This document shows, in pieces, positions 5,416 to 13,194 of a DNA stretch of 15,863 nt. The stretch lies in NCBI GenBank assembly GCA_041169145.1, contig JBEEJO010000013.1:1-15863 (forward strand), written 5' to 3'. This DNA is from DATJQA01 sp041169145 (GTDB taxonomy: Bacteria > Patescibacteriota > Minisyncoccia > UBA6257 > 2-01-FULL-56-20). Made by a program: the position numbers and the translations under genes. The notes under the pieces are model-generated. The model worked only from the letters and a program-made list of their open reading frames with translations, searched no databases and was not told where the DNA came from. Numbering within the stretch: position 1 is the stretch's first letter; the number at the start of each line of letters is the position of its first letter.

Positions 5416-6702
5416 ATGATAGACGTCCAACTGCTCCGAAAGGAGCCGGACAAGGTAAAACAGGGCATAGCCGCGAAGAACGCCGACCCCGGCCTTGTGG
5501 ACAAGTTTTTGGCGCTTGACGAGGAATGGCGGAAAGCCACGGCATCGGCTGACGCGCTTCGTGCGGAACAGAAAAAACTCTCCGATGCCCGCGATATCGA
5601 GGCGGCAAAGAAAAAGAAAGAAGAAATAAAAACCACCGAAACGCGTGCCGCACAAGCGGAAGAAGAACGCCTCGTTGCCTGGCGGCTCATACCGAATCCG
5701 CCGCTTCCCGAAGTGCCAATCGGGAAAAGCGATGCGGATAATAAAGTTGCCCGCGAGGTTGGCGAAAAGCCCCACCTCGACGCGCCGAAGGACTATCTGG
5801 CGCTCATGGAGCCGCTTGGCCTTATTGACACGGAACGCGCCGCAAAAGTTTCGGGAAGCCGCTTCGGTTATCTCATGGGCGATCTCGTGCGAATGGAATT
5901 CGCGCTCATTCAGCTTGCCTTGAAAACGGTGACCGACCGGAACGTGCTTGCGGATATCATCACGAAGAATAGCCTGAACGTTTCGGACGCGCCGTTCGTT
6001 CCCGTCGTGCCGCCTGTGCTTATCTCAAGAGAATCCATGGCGGCAATGGGATACCTGGATCGCGGGGCGGATGAGATCTACCACTTGCCGGCGGATGACA
6101 TGTATCTTGTCGGCACTTCGGAACAATCCATCGGGCCGATGCATAAGGACGAAGTATTCGAGGCGAAGGACCTGCCGAAGCGATATCTTGGATTTTCCAC
6201 CTGCTTCCGGCGCGAGGCGGGAAGTTACGGCAAGGACACGAAAGGCATCTTGCGCGTCCACCAGTTTGATAAGGCGGAGATGTTCAGTTTTGTGCCGCCG
6301 GAGATGTCGCGCGAGGAACACAAGCTGCTTTTGGGCATAGAGGAACATCTCATGCAGGCACTGAAGGTGCCCTATCACGTTTTGGATATCTGTTCCGCCG
6401 ATCTTGGCGATCCTGCGGCGGCGAAGTGGGACATTGAAACATGGATGCCGGGGCAAAACGGCGGGAAAGGGGAGTATCGTGAAACGCATTCGACTTCCAA
6501 TTGCACCGATTATCAGGCGCGGCGATTGAACATCAAATATCGGACCACGGACGGACTGGCGTACGTGCATACGCTGAACGGCACGGCATTCGCCATCGGG
6601 CGCACGCTGATCGGCATTCTGGAGAACTATCAGACGGCCGACGGAAAGGTCCGCGTGCCGGATGTTCTGCGGCCGTATGTCGGGAAGGATGTTATCGGAT
6701 AA
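5416..6702 (+). CDS. serS: serine--tRNA ligase
   Basis: SerRS attaches serine to tRNA(Ser), and to tRNA(Sec) where present. At 428 residues it has the normal bacterial length. The N-terminus MIDVQLLRKEPDKVKQGI is typical and leads into the two-helix coiled-coil arm (about 25-100, Lys/Glu-rich) that grips the long variable arm of tRNA(Ser). The class II core includes TSEQSIGPMH, motif 2 CFRREAGSYGKDTKGILRVHQF from residue 263, and motif 3 AIGRTLIGILENYQTADG from about 393, ending VPDVLRPYVG. The gene is divergent from thrS. Its stop overlaps the alr start as TAATG, so alr is probably expressed by coupling. A weak -10-like TACCAT (5402-5407) is 8 bases before the ATG. Confidence 0.97.
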   Translation: MIDVQLLRKEPDKVKQGIAAKNADPGLVDKFLALDEEWRKATASADALRAEQKKLSDARDIEAAKKKKEEIKTTETRAAQAEEERLVAWRLIPNPPLPEVPIGKSDADNKVAREVGEKPHLDAPKDYLALMEPLGLIDTERAAKVSGSRFGYLMGDLVRMEFALIQLALKTVTDRNVLADIITKNSLNVSDAPFVPVVPPVLISRESMAAMGYLDRGADEIYHLPADDMYLVGTSEQSIGPMHKDEVFEAKDLPKRYLGFSTCFRREAGSYGKDTKGILRVHQFDKAEMFSFVPPEMSREEHKLLLGIEEHLMQALKVPYHVLDICSADLGDPAAAKWDIETWMPGQNGGKGEYRETHSTSNCTDYQARRLNIKYRTTDGLAYVHTLNGTAFAIGRTLIGILENYQTADGKVRVPDVLRPYVGKDVIG

Positions 6703-7835
6703 TGCCGCACCGGGAAGGATTGCGAACGTGGATAGAGATACATCGTGATGCGGTGCAACGGAACATCCGCACATTCCGGCGGCTCATCGGTCCGAACGTG
6801 AAACTGTGGTCGGTCGTAAAGTCCAACGCCTACGGCCACGGGTTATATGCGTTCACGCCGCTTGCCGAGCAAGCCGGCGTTGACGGTTTCTGCGTGGATA
6901 GCGTGGTCGAAGGACTTTCGCTGCGTCGTGCGGGCGTGAAGAAGCCCATCTTGACGCTCGGTCCTACCTTGCCGCCGCGGCTCATCCCGGCGAGAAAGAG
7001 CGATATTGCGGTGAGCATCCCGACATTCGAAGCCTTGCATGCGATCTCCGGCGTAAAAGACCCGCCGAAATTCCATTTGAAGATAGATACGGGAATGCAT
7101 CGGCAGGGATTCTATCTTCATGATGTACCGAAAGTCGTGAAGGCGCTTACAAAGCTTCGGATCTCAAAATCAAAACAGCTGGAGGGCGTTTTCACGCATT
7201 TCGCGTCCGCAAAGGACCTGAATTACCCGACCTATACCGACATGCAGTTCGCGCAGTTCGAGAAAGCGGTTGCCATGCTGCGGAAAGCGGGATTCCGGCG
7301 TCTTATCCGGCACGCGGCGGCCACCGGCGGGACGCTGATCGGCAAGAATTATCACCTGGACGCCGTCCGCGTCGGCATCGGGCTCTACGGATTATGGCCG
7401 TCCAAAGAGCTGGAGGTCCAGCTCGGCTCGCGCATTCGTCTCGCGCCGGCGCTCTCATGGCGGACCGCCGTTGCGGAAGTGAAGCGCCTCATGCCGGGTG
7501 ATTATGTCGGATATGATCTCACGGAGCGCGTCCGACGACCGACCGTCGCGGCGGTATTGCCGATCGGGTACTGGCATGGATTTCCGCGGTCGCTCTCGTC
7601 CGTCGGCGAGGTGTTGATACGCGGCAAGCGCGCGCGGGTGCTCGGGCGCGTTTCCATGGCGATGATCGTAGTGGATGCGACGGACGCGCGGCCGCGCGTC
7701 GGAGATACGGCGATCGTGATCGGCAAGAACGGCCGCGACGAACTTTCTGCCGCAGACGTCGCCGCGCGCGCTGGAACGATCCACTATGAGCTGGTCACGC
7801 AACTCAATCCGCTCATGGAGAGAGTGGTCGTGTAG
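6702..7835 (+). CDS. alr: alanine racemase family protein with altered catalytic residues
   Basis: A fold-type III PLP enzyme of the alanine racemase family, expected to supply D-Ala for peptidoglycan. The ATG overlaps the serS stop (TAATG) and gives a 377-residue protein of normal length. Conserved features are the PLP lysine in VVKSNAYGHG (Lys40), KIDTGMHRQGF (Lys127, Arg134), THFASA (His166), the cofactor-contacting Arg223 in VRVGIGLYG, PIGYWHGF (287-294) and TIHYE (Tyr362). Two positions deviate. The second Tyr of the usual GYxxTY segment, the catalytic base in Bacillus and E. coli enzymes, is Glu275 here (VGYDLTERV). The Asp of GRVSMD is Ala320 (GRVSMAM). It may be a lineage-specific variant, an enzyme with other specificity, or of low activity. 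Family assignment is secure; activity is not. Confidence 0.88.
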   Translation: MPHREGLRTWIEIHRDAVQRNIRTFRRLIGPNVKLWSVVKSNAYGHGLYAFTPLAEQAGVDGFCVDSVVEGLSLRRAGVKKPILTLGPTLPPRLIPARKSDIAVSIPTFEALHAISGVKDPPKFHLKIDTGMHRQGFYLHDVPKVVKALTKLRISKSKQLEGVFTHFASAKDLNYPTYTDMQFAQFEKAVAMLRKAGFRRLIRHAAATGGTLIGKNYHLDAVRVGIGLYGLWPSKELEVQLGSRIRLAPALSWRTAVAEVKRLMPGDYVGYDLTERVRRPTVAAVLPIGYWHGFPRSLSSVGEVLIRGKRARVLGRVSMAMIVVDATDARPRVGDTAIVIGKNGRDELSAADVAARAGTIHYELVTQLNPLMERVVV

Positions 7836-7874
7836 AAGTCGACATCCGGATTTAGGATCTAACGTTCAAAGCGC

Positions 7875-7880
7875 TACAAT
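7875..7880 (+). promoter_or_regulatory. possible -10 element upstream of the ftsQ-like gene
   Basis: TACAAT lies in the 93-base gap between alr and the next gene and would give a leader of about 40 bases. No convincing -35 is seen, and there is no Shine-Dalgarno sequence before the ATG at 7929. The evidence is weak; the gene may instead be reached by read-through from serS-alr. Confidence 0.25.
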
Positions 7881-7928
7881 GGAAGGCGTAGTTGTCTCTG
7901 CTAACCGCTGAACTTCAACTCCTATCTC

Positions 7929-8759
7929 ATGGCTGACGTAAAATTATATCTTGCCGAACGCGAAGAACGTCGGCAGAAGAATCGGCGCCGATTCCGCATC
8001 GGGGTCGCGGGGATTGTCGGTGTCGCAATCCTCATTGGCTCATTCTGGCTGGCTCTTCGTTCGCCGTTCGTGGCGGTTCAGGAGATCCGCATTACCGGGA
8101 ACGTACGCATACCGCGCGACGAGATAGAGCATGCGCTTCTCGGGGCTTTCGGCGGCCGGTCGCTTATCGCGCGGATGATAGGTCTGCACCATGTGTTCGC
8201 ATGGCCGGGGCATCTCGTGGTGGAACGGCCGGATTTTCTCCCCGAGCTTGAGCGCATAGAGATCACGCGCCGATTCTTCGCGCGGCGCATAGATGTATCG
8301 GTCACGGAACGCGAGCCGGCCGGGATCTGGTGTCTCCGCAAGAAGGATCCCGTACAGTGTTTTTGGTTTGCCAAGGACGGTGCGCTCTATGCGCCATCTC
8401 CGGAAGCGGAAGGGAGTCTTATCTATACCATATCCGATTATGCGTCTGAGGGCGTTTCGGCTGGATCCGCGGCGCTTCTTGAGGACGAGATGCGGCGGGT
8501 CATGGAGATCCTCAATGTGCTTTCGGTGTCGGGTCTGCGCATGCGGGAAATACGGTACGAGGACCCCGCACTCCAAGAACTTCGCGTGGCGACCTACGAT
8601 GGCCCATCGCTGTATTTCAGCCTGCGCTTTTCGCCGGCGTATGCTGCGGAGGCCATTCGATCGCTCCGCGAGGATGATGCCGCGGGAAAGCTGCATCCGG
8701 CATTTTCTGCGCTCCAGTATGTCGATTTTCGCGTGGAGAATCGCGTGTACTATCAATAA
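7929..8759 (+). CDS. ftsQ: FtsQ/DivIB-like cell-division protein with POTRA domain
   Basis: A 276-residue bitopic membrane protein with FtsQ architecture. A short, highly charged cytoplasmic tail (1-22, REERRQKNRRRFR) is followed by one transmembrane helix (about 24-43). A POTRA domain then starts at FVAVQEIRITGNVRIPRDEIEHAL (47-70) and includes ERIEITRRFFARRIDVSVTEREPAGIW. Next comes a beta-domain of the FtsQ/DivIB type with FAKDGALY. FtsQ recruits FtsL/FtsB to the division site, and an FtsB-like protein is encoded later in the window. The gene follows alr after 93 bases. Sequence conservation in this family is low, so the call rests on architecture and the POTRA motifs. Confidence 0.8.
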   Translation: MADVKLYLAEREERRQKNRRRFRIGVAGIVGVAILIGSFWLALRSPFVAVQEIRITGNVRIPRDEIEHALLGAFGGRSLIARMIGLHHVFAWPGHLVVERPDFLPELERIEITRRFFARRIDVSVTEREPAGIWCLRKKDPVQCFWFAKDGALYAPSPEAEGSLIYTISDYASEGVSAGSAALLEDEMRRVMEILNVLSVSGLRMREIRYEDPALQELRVATYDGPSLYFSLRFSPAYAAEAIRSLREDDAAGKLHPAFSALQYVDFRVENRVYYQ

Positions 8760-8785
8760 GTCTCGTTCGCACACCGCTCTCATGG

Positions 8786-8791
8786 TAGAAT
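8786..8791 (+). promoter_or_regulatory. -10 element of the 81-codon gene
   Basis: TAGAAT preceded by TGG lies 9 bases before the ATG at 8801, the near-leaderless geometry seen elsewhere in the window. No clear -35 element is seen. Confidence 0.4.
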
Positions 8792-8800
8792 GATGCATGG

Positions 8801-9046
8801 ATGCAGAACGCGGCAGAACAGAACGACCTCGATACATTGCGGAATATTGAAGCCGAGATAACCGAGAGCCTTGCGCTTCTCGGACGGTGGAGTTATTTAT
8901 ACGAGAAATTGCGCCCAGGGCAAAAACGGAAGTGGCAAGCTATTGTTGCGGGCGCGCAGGGAAGCCGTGATCGGGAAGCGGTCCGGACGGAACTCGACGG
9001 TTTTATCAATACGACCATCCGGCCGCTCGTGGAACGGTTGGATTAG
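8801..9046 (+). CDS. small soluble protein of unknown function (81 aa)
   Basis: I do not recognise this protein. It is hydrophilic and predicted to be mostly helical (AEQNDLDTLRNIEAEITESL, then WSYLYEKLRPGQKRKWQAI, then an acidic/basic C-terminal helix), with no membrane segment or signal peptide. An adjacent ATG at 8797 opens only a short frame, so 8801 is the better start. A TAGAAT hexamer 9 bases upstream supports independent transcription. It ends 19 bases short of the convergent glycosyltransferase gene. It might be a small helical adaptor, but nothing in the sequence identifies a partner. Confidence 0.62.
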   Translation: MQNAAEQNDLDTLRNIEAEITESLALLGRWSYLYEKLRPGQKRKWQAIVAGAQGSRDREAVRTELDGFINTTIRPLVERLD

Positions 9047-9065
9047 AAATACAGAACACAGGTTC

Positions 9066-11009
9066 TTACAGTTTGTACACGAAGATCGACGTACCTACGC
9101 GATAGTCCGGCTCGGGCACATTCCCCATACCCGGTTTTTGCGGGCGGAGTTCGGTAAGCCAGCGGTATTCGTCTTCGGATTTCCGTTCGAATCCCGGAAC
9201 GCCTTTTTGCATCGCGCCTTGGAGTGAATTCACGGAAACCGCGAGCCAGTGGATATTCTCGTTCACGGGATTCCCGCGCGCCGACCACCAGTTCTCTTCC
9301 TTGTTGCCGAGGTAATATTTCGGATTGCCGCCGCCGAAGTAGTCCACGCCGATCCTGTCTATCTCCGGATGCGCCGCAACGAATTCGCGCAGGCGGGCAA
9401 GATCTTGCCCCCAGTCGTAGTTGGAATCCGTGACGAGCCGGTATCCTCCCATGGTGCCGCCGGCGAATTCGTTGAAGTACGACAGGTAATACGGGTATCC
9501 GGCGAGAACGGAGAGCAGGAACCAGACGACGAGCACGACAGTCGCAAGGTACTTGAGCGATGAAAAAAGCACGGCGCGTGTCCCATGCAAGAGCGCCCCG
9601 ACAAGCGTCGCAGCGCGGGGGATGCTCACGGATGTCGTGAATTGTCTCCAAAACTCTGCCGCGAGAATGTAAATGAACGGAAGCGTGGGGAAGAGGTGCC
9701 GGAAGCCGATATTCAAGGGGCTCTTTATGCTCCATGCCCAGTAGAATGCGATAAAGAGAAGCATGGCGAACTCCGCGAAGTTCACGCCGAGCCAATCGAT
9801 GAGTCGGCGGAAGAACCGCCACCCAGAAGTCTTGACCGCGCGCCATAGCGCAACAAGACCGCCAAGAAGCGCCGCGAGAACCAGAATGAGCGTCGGTAGC
9901 GGTTCTTTTGCGGCGTATACAACGGGGAAATAATAATGCCAGCCCGATGCCGAGACTTCGCCGAGGAAATAGTTCGTGTTCCCGCCAGCGGAGCGCTGAA
10001 GCACCATGAGTACGCCGAGCATGTATTCTCCGAAGGGTCGTGCAACGGGATTCCCCGCCATCCAGACGTTCAGATCGGCAAGACAGCGCGCGGGTTTGCA
10101 GACGGCGCCATCAGGCGTCGGTCCGCCGGCAAATGAAGCCAGAATGGTCGAGGTGTCGCTCGTCTGCTTCTCGATGGGATAGTTCACCGTAAAAAGCGCG
10201 TACAAGGGATAGACGACGATAAGGTAGCCGAGTGTGATGACGACGATCGTCCGGGCAATATGTCGCATCTTCGCGGCTGCGATGGTTTTCCAGCGAGAGA
10301 ATCGTTCCATGCCTTGCGCCGCGCGGAAGCCCTGCGCGCCGCCATAGATCGCGGCAAGCACGAGGAAATAGGGAACGAGGAGCACCGCAGAGAACTTTCC
10401 GCTTTGCGCGATGCCGAACGCAAGACCGGCGAAGAGCACGGACCGCTTCGTCGGGCTGTGGAGCATGCGAATGAAGTAGTAGGTGGCAAGCACCACGCCG
10501 AACGCGGCGGCGATATCCGTGGTGACGTAGTGGCCGTGAGCAAGCACATGCGGAGACAGTCCGAAGAGAAGCGTGGGAAGAAGCGCCCACCATCGCCCCA
10601 TAAGTTCGGCGGACCACGCATAGATAAGGACGATGAGGAGCAGGGTCAGAACGATAGGCCCATAGCGCGCCGTTTGGACGAGGCGATCGGCATCGTTGCC
10701 GGAAAAGTAGAAGAACTGATTCCCGGCTTCCCACTGGCCGTTTACGTCTGTTTGCCACGAAGAGTGGTCTGTTGGAAATTTCACGCCGGCAAAGAGCAGG
10801 GGAATGCCCGCGAGCGCCTTCACGAGCGGCGGATGTTCGGGGTTCAGACGGAAATCAAGATATCGGACATATCCGTATCCGGCGGGGATATGCGCGAGCT
10901 CGTCCATGATCGGGGATTCTTGGGACGATACCTGCGCCATCGTAATGAATGAAACGAGGCAGATGAGCGCGACGACGAAACCGGCGAGCGGAATGGTTGA
11001 GGTACGCAT
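9066..11009 (-). CDS. GT39-type membrane glycosyltransferase
   Basis: A 647-residue polytopic protein of the GT-C fold, related to protein O-mannosyltransferases (GT39/PMT). These enzymes move a sugar from a polyprenyl-phosphate carrier onto proteins or glycans on the outer face of the membrane. After a first membrane helix (about 8-26) comes the catalytic loop with the acidic pair Asp36-Glu37 (ESPIMDELAHIPAGY) and NPEHPPL at 56-62. Many hydrophobic helices follow (for example TVLLLIVLIYAW-like and ILVLAALLGGLVAL segments). A soluble C-terminal region begins at TDSNYDWGQD (527-536), a segment typical of this bacterial subgroup. The gene diverges from the DUF4012 gene across 77 bases. The acceptor and sugar are unknown; the DUF4012 protein is a plausible but unproven target. 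Confidence 0.88.
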   Translation of the reverse strand: MRTSTIPLAGFVVALICLVSFITMAQVSSQESPIMDELAHIPAGYGYVRYLDFRLNPEHPPLVKALAGIPLLFAGVKFPTDHSSWQTDVNGQWEAGNQFFYFSGNDADRLVQTARYGPIVLTLLLIVLIYAWSAELMGRWWALLPTLLFGLSPHVLAHGHYVTTDIAAAFGVVLATYYFIRMLHSPTKRSVLFAGLAFGIAQSGKFSAVLLVPYFLVLAAIYGGAQGFRAAQGMERFSRWKTIAAAKMRHIARTIVVITLGYLIVVYPLYALFTVNYPIEKQTSDTSTILASFAGGPTPDGAVCKPARCLADLNVWMAGNPVARPFGEYMLGVLMVLQRSAGGNTNYFLGEVSASGWHYYFPVVYAAKEPLPTLILVLAALLGGLVALWRAVKTSGWRFFRRLIDWLGVNFAEFAMLLFIAFYWAWSIKSPLNIGFRHLFPTLPFIYILAAEFWRQFTTSVSIPRAATLVGALLHGTRAVLFSSLKYLATVVLVVWFLLSVLAGYPYYLSYFNEFAGGTMGGYRLVTDSNYDWGQDLARLREFVAAHPEIDRIGVDYFGGGNPKYYLGNKEENWWSARGNPVNENIHWLAVSVNSLQGAMQKGVPGFERKSEDEYRWLTELRPQKPGMGNVPEPDYRVGTSIFVYKL

Positions 11010-11015
11010 GGCCTT

Positions 11016-11021
11016 ATTATA
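11016..11021 (-). promoter_or_regulatory. -10 element of the glycosyltransferase gene
   Basis: A perfect TATAAT on the minus strand lies 6 bases before the ATG at 11009, implying a leaderless mRNA. No clear -35 hexamer is found 16-18 bases upstream. Confidence 0.55.
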
Positions 11022-11073
11022 CCGGATTCGCGTCCGGGCGGCGTTTCATGTTCCCCTCCGTGCCGCGGCGGGG

Positions 11074-11079
11074 TAGAAT
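11074..11079 (+). promoter_or_regulatory. -10 element of the DUF4012 gene
   Basis: GGG-TAGAAT lies exactly 7 bases before the ATG at 11087, matching gatB. This geometry decides the start: the frame is open to an earlier ATG at 10997, but that would run across the divergent promoter region and into the neighbouring gene. Confidence 0.55.
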
Positions 11080-11086
11080 GCTACTG

Positions 11087-13159
11087 ATGTGGCGAAACGT
11101 TCCCCGGAAGAATATTTCAAGCAGAATCGCGGACGTGTTCCGCCCGCGGCGAAAGACGGTCCAGCAGTTCGTCGGCGCTGCCGACCGAACTGCTGAAGAG
11201 CGGGACCTGTCCCCTGACGCGCACGGCGATTTCCCGGGGCATTCTTTGCCGATCGGAAAGTTCATTCTGGTCTTCGTGATCGTTGCGGCGATCGGCATTG
11301 TCACGTTCGGTGTTTTTGCGTACGAACGCAAAATGGGCCAGTTGACGCAGGTCGCCGAGTCGCTCGGCGAAGCGCAGAACATCCTGCCGGGGCTCAGAGG
11401 ATACGACGAGCTGTTCAAGGATGAAGGCGACGGCGTTCCCGCCGAACAGGCGAATCCATTCGCTGGATTTTCGGACGGTGCAATATCGCTCAGCGACATG
11501 CTTGGCGGCGTTCAGGCGCTCTTTACGGATGTCGGCTCCACGTTCACGAGCGCGCAGGATGTCACCGGGCGCCTCGGAACGCTTATCGGACATGCCAATC
11601 GTTTGGATCAGGAGGGCGTGCGCATGATGCTCACCGGTCGCGGCGAAGAACTACTCGCGCTCATGCGAGAAACCCGCGACGATCTGAAGGATATCGACAG
11701 CGCGCTTCAGAACCTGAGCAAGACCCCCGGAACGCTCAAGACCTTCATGCCGCTCGAGCCGGCAGAATATTTGGACTATCGCATCATGGTCAATCGGGCG
11801 AAGACCGTGTTCGATGCCGCCATTGCGTGGCTTTCGGAAGATAAGCGCCATGTCGCCGTATTTTTTCTGAATCCCGCAGAGCTCCGTCCCGGCGGAGGAT
11901 TCATCGGGAGCTATGCGGACCTCACGCTTGACCACGGATCGCTCGTATCCATGACGGTTCATGACGTGAACGAGCCGGACCGCGAGCTTGCCGCGTCGAT
12001 CGTCCCGCCGCGGGAGCTTCAGGGGCTCGTGAAGCGATGGCGCGCCGCGGATGCGAACTGGTTCTTTGATTTCCCGGCATCTGCGGAAAAAGTACTGTCG
12101 TTCATGGACGCATCGAAGCTCTACAGCGCCGAAAGTCCATACTTTGACGCCGCATTCGGCGTTTCCGCACCGGTTATCCGCGACATTCTGGCAAAAGTTG
12201 GACCGCTCAAACTCGCATCGGGCGATACCATCACCGCGGAGAGCTTCCTTATGGACATCCAGCGGCAAGTGCAGCTCGCGCAGGAACGCGGCGACGATTC
12301 GCCGAAGCTCATTCTCGGGGAGCTGGCACCGCTCATCATGTCTGCAATGTCATCCGATGGATTTTCGTGGGACAACAGGATGGAAACCGTTGCATCGTGG
12401 GTGACGCACAAGGATCTGATGGTCTATTTCCGCGAGCCCACGCTTCAGAGTTTTGCGGAGACCATAGGAGCCGCGGGGAGCGTTTTCCGCGCTTCGGCGG
12501 ATCGGGACGTTGATTATCTTGCAGTTGTCATCGCGAACATCGGCGGGGGGAAGAGCGATCTCTATACGACGCAGGATATCATGCTCCAAAGCCAGCTCGG
12601 CGCGGACGGTACGGTGTCAGATCATCTCATCGTGAAGCGCACGCACAATGGAACGAAGGCGAAAGAGTGGTGGTACCGCACGACAAACCAGGCATTCGTG
12701 AAAATATTCGCCCCGGGCGGGGCGAAACTTGGCGGGACGACCGGCATTGCAGCGAAGACCGTGACGCCGCTTATGAACTATGCGAAGAGCGGCTATGCGA
12801 TCGACTCCGATCTCGCGCGACTTGAAGGAACCGCCCGAGACATCGTTGCGCTTCCCGGCGTGACGCAATACGAAGAATCCGACCGAACCGCGTTCGGCGC
12901 ATGGATGCGCACGCCTCTGGGCGAAACGACCGAGATGACATTGGACTACACGACACGCCTATTTACCGAGCCGAAGACCGGTGCGACGCATACGCTCATA
13001 CTTGAGCGGCAGACCGGAGCAACGGGAACATACCGTGTAGAGCTCCACGCGCCGGTCGGCTTCCGCTGGCGCGAGAACGGCCTTCCGGTGTATGAATATG
13101 AGACGACCGACCTGCCGGGAAGGCTGGTCATTACCCTGACCCTGGAACAGGCGCTCTGA
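11087..13159 (+). CDS. DUF4012 domain-containing membrane protein
   Basis: With the start at 11087 the product has 690 residues. A basic cytoplasmic tail (MWRNVPRKN... to about 55) precedes one membrane helix (about 57-79, GKFILVFVIVAAIGIVTFGVFAY), so most of the protein is extracytoplasmic. A helical region follows (about 80-250). The DUF4012 core starts with AVFFLNPAELRPGGGFIGSYA (257-277), the family's hallmark N(P)AELR-GGFIGS motif. The biochemical role of DUF4012 is not known; such proteins are often found near cell-surface polysaccharide genes, and here the divergent neighbour is a GT39-type enzyme. The C-terminal part (about 570-690) looks beta-rich. An upstream in-frame ATG at 10997 is rejected on promoter grounds. 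Confidence 0.85.
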   Translation: MWRNVPRKNISSRIADVFRPRRKTVQQFVGAADRTAEERDLSPDAHGDFPGHSLPIGKFILVFVIVAAIGIVTFGVFAYERKMGQLTQVAESLGEAQNILPGLRGYDELFKDEGDGVPAEQANPFAGFSDGAISLSDMLGGVQALFTDVGSTFTSAQDVTGRLGTLIGHANRLDQEGVRMMLTGRGEELLALMRETRDDLKDIDSALQNLSKTPGTLKTFMPLEPAEYLDYRIMVNRAKTVFDAAIAWLSEDKRHVAVFFLNPAELRPGGGFIGSYADLTLDHGSLVSMTVHDVNEPDRELAASIVPPRELQGLVKRWRAADANWFFDFPASAEKVLSFMDASKLYSAESPYFDAAFGVSAPVIRDILAKVGPLKLASGDTITAESFLMDIQRQVQLAQERGDDSPKLILGELAPLIMSAMSSDGFSWDNRMETVASWVTHKDLMVYFREPTLQSFAETIGAAGSVFRASADRDVDYLAVVIANIGGGKSDLYTTQDIMLQSQLGADGTVSDHLIVKRTHNGTKAKEWWYRTTNQAFVKIFAPGGAKLGGTTGIAAKTVTPLMNYAKSGYAIDSDLARLEGTARDIVALPGVTQYEESDRTAFGAWMRTPLGETTEMTLDYTTRLFTEPKTGATHTLILERQTGATGTYRVELHAPVGFRWRENGLPVYEYETTDLPGRLVITLTLEQAL

Positions 13160-13177
13160 AGCGCTGCATTCCACGGG

Positions 13178-13183
13178 TATGTT
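13178..13183 (+). promoter_or_regulatory. possible -10 element of lepA
   Basis: GGG-TATGTT lies 11 bases before the ATG at 13195 and only 2 before the ATG at 13186. A start of transcription near 13190 would favour translation from 13195. The match to consensus is modest. Confidence 0.3.
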
Positions 13184-13194
13184 CCATGCATACC

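Noticed and set aside
6501..6701. Upstream in-frame extension of the alanine racemase overlapping serS
   Set aside because: It overlaps conserved serS motif 3 and lacks racemase sequence; the TAATG start gives the normal N-terminus.
7879..7911. A 10-codon frame (MEGVVVSANR) downstream of the TACAAT box before ftsQ, possible leader peptide
   Set aside because: It has no ribosome site, no attenuator-like hairpins and no regulatory codon run, so nothing supports translation.
9052..9066. Short inverted repeat AGAAC/GTTCT between the 81-codon gene and the glycosyltransferase
   Set aside because: The stem is only 5 bp, AT-rich and has no U-run, so it is too weak to call a terminator.
10997..11086. 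N-terminal extension of the DUF4012 protein from an earlier in-frame ATG
   Set aside because: The extension starts inside the divergent glycosyltransferase gene and crosses both -10 boxes; the ATG at 11087 fits the promoter spacing.
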